DNA from: Leptospira hartskeerlii
Lineage (GTDB): Bacteria; Spirochaetota; Leptospiria; Leptospirales; Leptospiraceae
Assembly: GCF_002811475.1 (NCBI RefSeq)
Contig: NZ_NPDL01000008.1
Location: 1 to 64,000 of the forward strand
Reading direction: 5' to 3'
Length of the DNA: 64,000 bases
Of this stretch, positions 58,062 to 64,000 are shown one piece after another; positions within the stretch are counted from its first letter, which is position 1, and the number at the start of each line of letters is the position of its first letter. Both the position numbers and the translations under genes were made by a program. The notes beneath the pieces were generated by a model. That model was not told the origin of the DNA, searched no databases, and was given only the letters and a program-made list of their open reading frames with translations.

Positions 58062-60110
58062 ATGAGTGATTTAGGTCGACGGGCTCGTTTTTTCATTTTA
58101 GGGATCCTTATTTGTTTTCTATCCTTCTTCTCCTCCTGCGCCGAAGCAAAGGGCAAAGAAAGACCTAAGGCAGAGAATGGCACCTTAGATCTAAGCTCCT
58201 GGGATTTTGAAAAAGACGGAACAGTGGAATTAAACGGTGACTGGAGATATTATTGGAAGGAACTCATTCCTCCTAAAAATTTCCAAGAAGATCTTGTTTC
58301 AGATCCAAGCGGATTCATCTCCATTCCGGGTGTATGGAATGGTCATCTTTTAAAAGGAGAACCTTTACCGGCAATAGGATATATCACCTATCATCTAAGA
58401 TTATACCTTCCTGAACACACTCCCGATCTTGCGATACGAATAGATGACGGCCAAGGTTCTGCATATTCCTTATATTGGAACGGCAAGTTAGTCGCGTATA
58501 ATGGGCATCCGGGACCTTCTCCGGAAGAAGAACGTCCCGAGTATCTTGCACAAACCAGTTCCGTTCCTCATTCCAAACAAGTGGATCTAGTGATGCATAT
58601 TTCGAATCATTACCATCGAAACGGCGGTTTTCAAATGCCGATCTTACTTGGAGATTCTTCCGAAATTTTTGCAGCGAGAGACAAGAATAGGATTACGAGT
58701 GCGTTTTTGGCCGGTTCTTTACTCATCATGGGCCTATATCATCTGGGTCTATTTCTATTCCGTAAAAAAGAAATGGAAGTGCTTTGGTTTTCTCTTACCA
58801 GTCTTGTGATTACTTCCAGAGTACTTACAAGCGGGGAAAGATTTATTGGTGAAATGTTCAGGGATGTTCCTTGGAATTTTATGGTCAGAGTAGAATATCT
58901 TTCCTTTTATTTGGGAGTGCCGTTCATGGTGATGTTTGTTAGAGCTTTGTATCCAGCTCAGTTTAGCAAAACCGCTTTGATCGTCATATTTACACTCTCC
59001 CTTCCCCCATGCTTATCAATTATAGTTCTTCCTCCGGCACTTTTCAGTTACACACTTCCTTATTATCAGGCACTGATCGTATTCTCCGGAATTTATGGGA
59101 TGATCATGTTGACCATAGCGATATTCAAAGGTTTACAGGGCGCAAAAATGATGCTCTTAGGTTTAGGAATATTTTTCGCTTGTGTGGTAAATGATTTTAT
59201 CTTTTACCAATTCCATATAGGACCAGGATATCTTACTCCAGCAGGTCTATTCCTATTGACGTTTGCTGACGCAGCTACATTGGGTAGAAGGATTGCAACC
59301 GCATTCAATACAAGCGAAGAATTATCAGTCGATCTGGAAAAGAAGGTTGTAGAAAGAACAAAAGAACTCGCGGAAGAAAGAGATCGCACAGATTTATTAT
59401 TATTAAATATTCTTCCTAAACCTGTGGCTGAAGAATTAAAATCCAAAGGATCTGTAACTCCTGTATATTACGAATCTGCGAGCATCCTATTTACGGACTT
59501 TGTTGGATTTACTAAAATTGCGGCGGAGATGTTACCAAAAGATCTGGTAGAAGATCTGCATAATTGTTTTTCCGAATTCGATTCAATCGTTTCCCGCTTA
59601 GGTTTAGAAAAGCTTAAGACAATCGGTGATTCTTATATGTGTGCAGGAGGGATACCAAATACAAACTCCACTCACGCAGTGGACAACTGTTTGGCAGGTT
59701 TAGAATTTTTAAAATTCATGAATAAGATTGCAGAGACCAAATCACAATTAGGACTTCCATTCTGGGAACTAAGAGTGGGAGTTCATACTGGACCCGTGAC
59801 TTCAGGAGTGATAGGCTCTAATAAATTCGCATATGATGTTTGGGGAGATGCAGTCAATCTTGCAAGCAGAATGGAATCCTCCGGTAAACCTGGACATTTA
59901 AATATTTCAGGTTCCACCTACGAATTAGTAAAAGATTTTTTTGTATGCGAACATAGAGGAAAGGTCCAAGCAAAAGGAAAAGGAGAAGTGGATATGTATT
60001 TCGTAAATTCTATTCGCCCTGAACTTTCCGTGGATGCAAAAGGAATTTCTCCGAACGAAAAATTTGAGACTTTAAGAAAGGAATTAAATCTAAAATTGAG
60101 CGCCGTTTGA
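58062..60110 (+). CDS. Membrane class III adenylate cyclase with 7TM sensor module
   Basis: This is a 682-residue enzyme from ATG 58062 (an in-frame TTG at 58047 is the alternative). A lipoprotein-like signal (LSFFSSC, Cys26) is followed by an extracytoplasmic beta-rich domain with LNGDWRYYWKELIPP and IPGVWNGH, the 7TMR-DISM-type ligand module. Seven membrane helices span about 205-405, then a coiled coil (SVDLEKKVVERTKELAEERD) and the cyclase domain (470-620). Metal residues Asp479 and Asp523, specificity pair Lys519 and Asp592, and transition-state Asn599 and Arg603 are all present, so active production of cAMP (not cGMP) is expected. Confidence 0.92.
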   Translation: MSDLGRRARFFILGILICFLSFFSSCAEAKGKERPKAENGTLDLSSWDFEKDGTVELNGDWRYYWKELIPPKNFQEDLVSDPSGFISIPGVWNGHLLKGEPLPAIGYITYHLRLYLPEHTPDLAIRIDDGQGSAYSLYWNGKLVAYNGHPGPSPEEERPEYLAQTSSVPHSKQVDLVMHISNHYHRNGGFQMPILLGDSSEIFAARDKNRITSAFLAGSLLIMGLYHLGLFLFRKKEMEVLWFSLTSLVITSRVLTSGERFIGEMFRDVPWNFMVRVEYLSFYLGVPFMVMFVRALYPAQFSKTALIVIFTLSLPPCLSIIVLPPALFSYTLPYYQALIVFSGIYGMIMLTIAIFKGLQGAKMMLLGLGIFFACVVNDFIFYQFHIGPGYLTPAGLFLLTFADAATLGRRIATAFNTSEELSVDLEKKVVERTKELAEERDRTDLLLLNILPKPVAEELKSKGSVTPVYYESASILFTDFVGFTKIAAEMLPKDLVEDLHNCFSEFDSIVSRLGLEKLKTIGDSYMCAGGIPNTNSTHAVDNCLAGLEFLKFMNKIAETKSQLGLPFWELRVGVHTGPVTSGVIGSNKFAYDVWGDAVNLASRMESSGKPGHLNISGSTYELVKDFFVCEHRGKVQAKGKGEVDMYFVNSIRPELSVDAKGISPNEKFETLRKELNLKLSAV

Positions 60111-60141
60111 TCTTTGCTATACGGAAGGAATATTAGAGTGA

Positions 60142-61077
60142 TTATCTTCTATAAATACGAGGGAAGATAAAAGTAATTCCGTAAATCATTCCTTGTGCTT
60201 TTACATCTTCAGGGACTTTTCCGAAATTTTGTCCTCGAAGTGCATCCACGCAGGATTGGTCTACAAGAGATTGCCCTTGGGAAGAGATTAGTTTTGTGTC
60301 GATTACCTGGCCTGCATCGTTTAATAAAAATTGCACTTTCGCTTCCCCGGGTTCGATCGCTTCTCGGATCACAGTTCCCGCTCCATCACGATATCCGAAG
60401 TTTCCTCCACCAGGAGGAGAAAAACTCTGTTCGATCTGGCGGAGCATTCTTTTAAAATATTCGTAGCCTACTAACTTTTTAGTAGGAACACTCATAGAAG
60501 AACTTCCGTCCCAACGAAATAGCATATCTTGTTGAAAACGATAATTGAACGGGATCTTTGTCATTCTTCCGGTGGCTGGAGTTTGTTCCGGAGTTTGTTC
60601 GTTCGGATTCGTAAATTCTACAGGGTCCTGTTTTAGGATAGCAACCTCGTATACTTTTTCTTCTTCCGTTTTCTTTTGAGAATTTTGAGGAGTGGCCTTG
60701 GAAGGATTTCTAAAAATATTTCCCATGACGAATTCACGGAAAGGGGAAAGTGTATGAAATCCTTTTTCCTTTGTGATCCCGCCTGAACCTGCGGACTCTA
60801 CGTTAGACAGTGCTTTGTATTCGTCTTTGATCCTTTTGTCTACGAACTCCTGCTCTAATAGAACTTCGTAAATCTTTTCTCGTTCCGCTCTTTCTTTTAC
60901 CTGAACGATCGGGTCTTCTCCCAGGATCTTAAATAGAATATTACGTGTGAATAAGTGAGCAACTAAGAATGAAGCAAATGCAAATACGAAAAACGCGGCG
61001 AATAGAAGACGACGATCGTCTTCTCCTAAATCTCCTGTGTTATCTATTTCGCTTTTAAAAAAGGCCGGGAGCCGCAT
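60142..61077 (-). CDS. TonB C-terminal-domain-like envelope protein
   Basis: This 311-residue protein has one N-terminal membrane helix (about residues 25-45), a charged periplasmic linker with coiled-coil character ([20 protein letters not shown]), a Pro/Gln-rich segment (TPEQTPATG), and a C-terminal domain resembling TonB energy transducers ([54 protein letters not shown]). Classic TonB would transfer energy to outer-membrane receptors, but no ExbB/ExbD lie here. It overlaps ruvB by 23 bases at its start. Confidence 0.78.
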   Translation of the reverse strand: MRLPAFFKSEIDNTGDLGEDDRRLLFAAFFVFAFASFLVAHLFTRNILFKILGEDPIVQVKERAEREKIYEVLLEQEFVDKRIKDEYKALSNVESAGSGGITKEKGFHTLSPFREFVMGNIFRNPSKATPQNSQKKTEEEKVYEVAILKQDPVEFTNPNEQTPEQTPATGRMTKIPFNYRFQQDMLFRWDGSSSMSVPTKKLVGYEYFKRMLRQIEQSFSPPGGGNFGYRDGAGTVIREAIEPGEAKVQFLLNDAGQVIDTKLISSQGQSLVDQSCVDALRGQNFGKVPEDVKAQGMIYGITFIFPRIYRR

Positions 61078-62086
61078 CTTCTTCTATTCTTTTGCCGAAA
61101 GCCGGAGGGATTTTGTCCATCAGCTTATAAGCCTTCTCCGTGGCTACTCTACCGGATGAGGTTCTATTGATCAAGCCAACTCTTACCATATAGGATTCGT
61201 AATGGTCTTCTAGAGTCCTTTCTTCCTCTCCGATCACTGCGGCGATCGGTTTTAGACCTACAGGGCCGCCCTTGTACCGATCGATCATACATTCTAAGAT
61301 CTGTCGGTCCATTCGATCTAGGCCCAGTTCGTCTATTCCCAGGCGGGAAAATGCCTCTTCGCAGGCTGGAATTTGGATCTTTTTTTCCCCTTTTACTTCC
61401 GCAAAGTCCCTCACCCTCTTGAGAAGGTGGTTTGCGATCCTAGGTGTTTTTCGGGACCTTCTTCCTATCTCGAAAGCTGCGTTCTCTTCAATCTCGTAAC
61501 CCAAAATCTTGGAGGATCTTAGGACGATATCTTTCATTTCCGCATCGTCATAATACTCCAAACGGAAATGGATACCGAATCTACTCTTGAGTGGATCGGA
61601 AATGAGCCCACTTCGAGTAGTGGCTCCGATCAAAGTGAACGGTTTTAATTTGATCTGGATGGTTTGAGCGGTGATCCCTTCTCCCACGAGAAGATCGATC
61701 ATGAAATTTTCCATCGCAGGGTATAAGATCTCTTCTACTTTGCGACCTAAGGAATGTATTTCATCTATAAATAATATATCTCTCTCTTCTAGATCGGTGA
61801 GTAATTTTGCAAGATCTGCTCCTCTTGTCAAAACAGGAGCAGAAGTAACTACGATCCGAGTACCAAGCTCTTGGGAAATAATACCTGCAAGTGTAGTCTT
61901 GCCTAGACCGGGAGGCCCGGATAAAAGTACATGATCCAGTGCTTGGCCTCTTTTTTTGGCGGCTCCTACAAAGACGCCCAGATTGGACAGGATCTCTTTT
62001 TGTCCTATAAACTCGGAGAATAAGGAGGGACGAAGAGATATCTCATCGTCAAATTTATCCTCCGGATTTAAGGTATGCCCTGCCAA
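61055..62086 (-). CDS. ruvB: Holliday junction branch-migration helicase RuvB
   Basis: This 343-residue AAA+ motor drives branch migration with RuvA. P-loop GPPGLGKT is at residues 57-64 and the Walker B DEIH at 108-111 ([12 protein letters not shown]). The family's [20 protein letters not shown] (sensor and arginine finger) and the C-terminal winged helix ([28 protein letters not shown]-like here [16 protein letters not shown]) are present. It follows htrA by 9 bases, and neither ruvA nor ruvC lies in the window. Confidence 0.96.
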   Translation of the reverse strand: MAGHTLNPEDKFDDEISLRPSLFSEFIGQKEILSNLGVFVGAAKKRGQALDHVLLSGPPGLGKTTLAGIISQELGTRIVVTSAPVLTRGADLAKLLTDLEERDILFIDEIHSLGRKVEEILYPAMENFMIDLLVGEGITAQTIQIKLKPFTLIGATTRSGLISDPLKSRFGIHFRLEYYDDAEMKDIVLRSSKILGYEIEENAAFEIGRRSRKTPRIANHLLKRVRDFAEVKGEKKIQIPACEEAFSRLGIDELGLDRMDRQILECMIDRYKGGPVGLKPIAAVIGEEERTLEDHYESYMVRVGLINRTSSGRVATEKAYKLMDKIPPAFGKRIEEDAAPGLF

Positions 62087-62095
62087 AAGATTTTT

Positions 62096-63235
62096 TCACT
62101 CCGCCAGCTTAACGGAAATTTTTAGGATCTGGCCCTTTCTAAATACAACGATGGAGACTCTCTGGCCTACTTTAGAAGCTCTGATCTTAGAGACCACGTC
62201 ATTCGCGTTCTTGATCTTTGCTCCGTCTATCTCCAGGATTACATCTTCTACATCGATACCTGCTTCTGCAGCGGCACTACCATTCTGCACTTGACGAACA
62301 AATGCACCTTCCGGTCCGGAAAGTTTGAGTTCCTTAGCTGTCTCTTCAGTGAGATCGTCTAACGCGACTCCCAATCGAGCACGTTTGACTTTTCCGCCTG
62401 ATTTTAATTCTTCTACGATTGCCTTAGCTTCGTTGATAGGGATCGCAAAGCCTAAACCGATCGATCCACCGCTTGGAGAAACGATCATACGGTTGATACC
62501 AACCACTCTTCCGTTGATGTCTAAAAGTGGTCCTCCTGAATTCCCTTGGTTGATAGCAGCATCTGTCTGGATATAATGAACTCCGGAATTATCGATACCG
62601 CCTCTTCCTACTTTGGAAATCACTCCAACTGTCATAGATTGTTCCAAACCGAATGGAGCGCCAATCGCGATCGCCCAATCTCCCACTTTTACTGCGGAAG
62701 AATCTCCAATCTCAATAGGTTGAAGATCCTGGTTTGCATCCACTTTCAGAAGTGCAACATCTATCATCGGATCTGTCCCGATCAACTTAGCGGAAACGGG
62801 TTCTTTTACATTCTTAAAAACTACTTTAAATTTATCGAAATTACGAACTACGTGATCGTTAGTGAGAATGTATCCTTCTTTGTTTAGGATAAAACCGGAA
62901 CCTAGTCCGCTCACTTTTCTTTTCTGATTTCTTACTCTACCCTGTGGTCCGTAAAAAAATTCCTGAAACGGATCTGAGTATTGAGGAACATTGACTGTTC
63001 CTTCGGTAGCGATCAACACAACGCTTGGAGAAACGTTTTCGTAAACTTCTTCGAATGCTTTTTGGATGGAGACTGCTGCTTTCGCAGATGCACTTGGCTC
63101 TCTATCTGATTTCGCGTTTAAAAATAAAGCGCTGTCATTTCCTGTTCCGCAATACAAGATCGGAGAAAGGATCACTCCGGCCATTACGGATATGCCTATC
63201 ACCAGGAAATTTTTGAATCTGTCGGTTTTTTTCAT
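62096..63235 (-). CDS. HtrA/DegP-family serine protease
   Basis: This is a 379-residue periplasmic protease, anchored by an N-terminal helix (about residues 9-29). I choose ATG 63235, with CAGGA 5 bases upstream. The open frame extends to 63292 without a better start. The catalytic triad is His128 (LTNDHVV), Asp159 (PMIDVALLK) and Ser233 ([11 protein letters not shown]). A single PDZ domain follows at about 285-375 ([30 protein letters not shown]), so it is closer to DegS/one-PDZ HtrA than DegP. It degrades or refolds damaged envelope proteins. It is first in a leftward operon with ruvB and the TonB-like gene, divergent from tmk. Confidence 0.94.
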   Translation of the reverse strand: MKKTDRFKNFLVIGISVMAGVILSPILYCGTGNDSALFLNAKSDREPSASAKAAVSIQKAFEEVYENVSPSVVLIATEGTVNVPQYSDPFQEFFYGPQGRVRNQKRKVSGLGSGFILNKEGYILTNDHVVRNFDKFKVVFKNVKEPVSAKLIGTDPMIDVALLKVDANQDLQPIEIGDSSAVKVGDWAIAIGAPFGLEQSMTVGVISKVGRGGIDNSGVHYIQTDAAINQGNSGGPLLDINGRVVGINRMIVSPSGGSIGLGFAIPINEAKAIVEELKSGGKVKRARLGVALDDLTEETAKELKLSGPEGAFVRQVQNGSAAAEAGIDVEDVILEIDGAKIKNANDVVSKIRASKVGQRVSIVVFRKGQILKISVKLAE

Positions 63236-63328
63236 GGATTCCTGCCCTCGGGAATGGGATTCCGGTAGATGAGCTTTCAGCATTCGAAGCAAAACTACTC
63301 ATGTCAAGTGGCTTTCCAATCCAAACGC

Positions 63329-63922
63329 ATGGCACAAATACCCGGATTTTACGTTTTTGAAGGTTTGGACGGAAGTGGTAAAAGTACCCTTTCTGTCCGA
63401 GTCTTAGACCTTCTCACCTCCAAACATGTTCCAGCAATTTGTTTTGCGGAACCAACTCGGTACGAATCCGGGCTCTACTTGCGAAAATTTTTAAGCGGAG
63501 AAGTAGAACTGTCTCCAGAGAAACAGATCGAAGCCTTTTTGGAAGATAGAGAAGTTTCTCTCCAAAGGAATATTTTACCTTCACTCTCCCAAAAAAAGAT
63601 CGTACTACTCGATCGGTACATGTATTCCACCGCTGCTTACCAGTCGGGGGAATTTTTTTCCGCAAGAGAGATCCTGAAAAAGAATTTAGACAGAGGATTT
63701 CCGGAACCTGAAAAAGTTTTTTATCTGGAAATAGCGCCCGAAGAAGCTTTGGCGAGATTGCAGGGAAGAGATACTACAAAGGATAGATTTGAAACGATCA
63801 GCGCTTTGACTAAGATCAAAAAAGCTTATGAAGAAATTCTTCCGGAGAATACCGTCCGTTTAGATGCAAAACTCCCAACGGAAGAATTATTAAAATTAGT
63901 AACTGAAAAAATCTCTTATTGA
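63329..63922 (+). CDS. tmk: Thymidylate kinase
   Basis: This 197-residue kinase makes dTDP from dTMP. The P-loop EGLDGSGKST is at residues 11-20, the FAEPTRYESGLYLR nucleotide-binding region follows, and DRYMYSTAAYQ is the family DRY motif. The lid RLQGRDTTKDRFE lacks the usual number of basic residues but is present. The ATG at 63329 starts MAQIPGFYVFEGLDG, a family-typical N terminus, so the longer frame from 63269 is rejected. It is 93 bases from the divergent htrA start. Confidence 0.94.
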   Translation: MAQIPGFYVFEGLDGSGKSTLSVRVLDLLTSKHVPAICFAEPTRYESGLYLRKFLSGEVELSPEKQIEAFLEDREVSLQRNILPSLSQKKIVLLDRYMYSTAAYQSGEFFSAREILKKNLDRGFPEPEKVFYLEIAPEEALARLQGRDTTKDRFETISALTKIKKAYEEILPENTVRLDAKLPTEELLKLVTEKISY

Positions 63923-64000
63923 ACTAAGGATTGCTTCAGAGTTTTTAAGGTCTCTTCGTGGATAGAAGCTTCTTTGTCCAGTTGAGCTGCAAGTTCCACT
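63916..64000 (-). CDS. C-terminal fragment of a leftward gene (cut by window end)
   Basis: The last 85 bases read on the minus strand give 27 codons ending in TAA (63916-63918): VELAAQLDKEASIHEETLKT then LKQSLVQ. This is an amphipathic helical tail. The frame overlaps the tmk stop codon by a few bases. The gene begins outside the window, so its identity cannot be given. Confidence 0.5.
   Translation of the reverse strand, partial: VELAAQLDKEASIHEETLKTLKQSLVQ

Noticed and set aside
62887..63292. Longer htrA start at 63292 and longer tmk start at 63269
   Set aside because: These would make the two divergent genes overlap, and both have better-supported starts further in (63235 and 63329).

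Overview
The window is about 64 kb of chromosome from a spirochaete, almost certainly a Leptospira species. Support comes from a diderm gene set with periplasmic-flagellum genes (flgE, flgD and a fliK-type gene), many signal-peptide II lipoproteins with loose spirochaetal lipoboxes, a signal peptidase I gene joined to the F-type ATPase operon, frequent GTG/TTG starts, and roughly 40% GC. I found no rRNA or tRNA gene, insertion sequence, prophage or CRISPR array. This looks like a core-genome segment with a few small accessory modules.

Layout. 1-2.6 kb: a hairpin-rich intergenic stretch, carA, and a self-regulated ArsR/SRPBCC pair. 2.6-7.5 kb: two translationally coupled acidic proteins, one GAF/degenerate-GGDEF and one built on a repeated EPIALSDDELGNLL-type motif. 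7.7-16.1 kb: the full F1Fo-ATPase operon, transcribed leftward as lepB-atpZ-atpI-atpB-E-F-H-A-G-D-C. 16.1-19.8 kb: a small lipoprotein, then rightward aldolase, TetR regulator, CorA transporter and SDR oxidoreductase. 19.9-24.2 kb: a LytS/LytTR two-component pair divergent from an outer-membrane barrel gene and a FecR protein with a CxxCH motif. 24.2-34.4 kb: three very large lipoproteins, the first two paralogous. 34.8-43.9 kb: a secreted hypothetical, a TMEM43-family protein, trpC, a STAS protein, murD, a GAF/HD-GYP phosphodiesterase and a cyclic-nucleotide-binding patatin. 44.0-47.9 kb: fliK-like, flgD, flgE. 48.2-48.7 kb: an AT-rich DUF4160/DUF2442 pair. 48.7-55.7 kb: leftward zinc-ribbon protein, secreted hypothetical, rsmD, alkaline-phosphatase-fold membrane enzyme and carB. 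55.8-64 kb: two envelope proteins, a VapBC-type toxin-antitoxin pair, a membrane adenylate cyclase, htrA-ruvB-TonB-like operon, tmk, and the 3' end of one more gene.

Genes that plausibly work together: carA and carB (glutamine-dependent carbamoyl-phosphate synthase, 47 kb apart here); the ATPase genes; fliK/flgD/flgE in hook assembly; and several nucleotide second-messenger proteins (class III adenylate cyclase, a CNB-domain patatin that keeps the phosphate-binding Arg in its second CNB domain, an HD-GYP enzyme, and a GGDEF-like domain without its active-site motif).

The least explained signal is a family of short palindromes, TGTAGGAnnTCCTACA and variants. There are at least nine full or near-full copies in 64 kb. 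Two sit inside a roughly 100-bp composite repeat with a conserved G/C stem and a diverged loop. Others lie inside coding sequences, where three are read as V-G-x-P-T.
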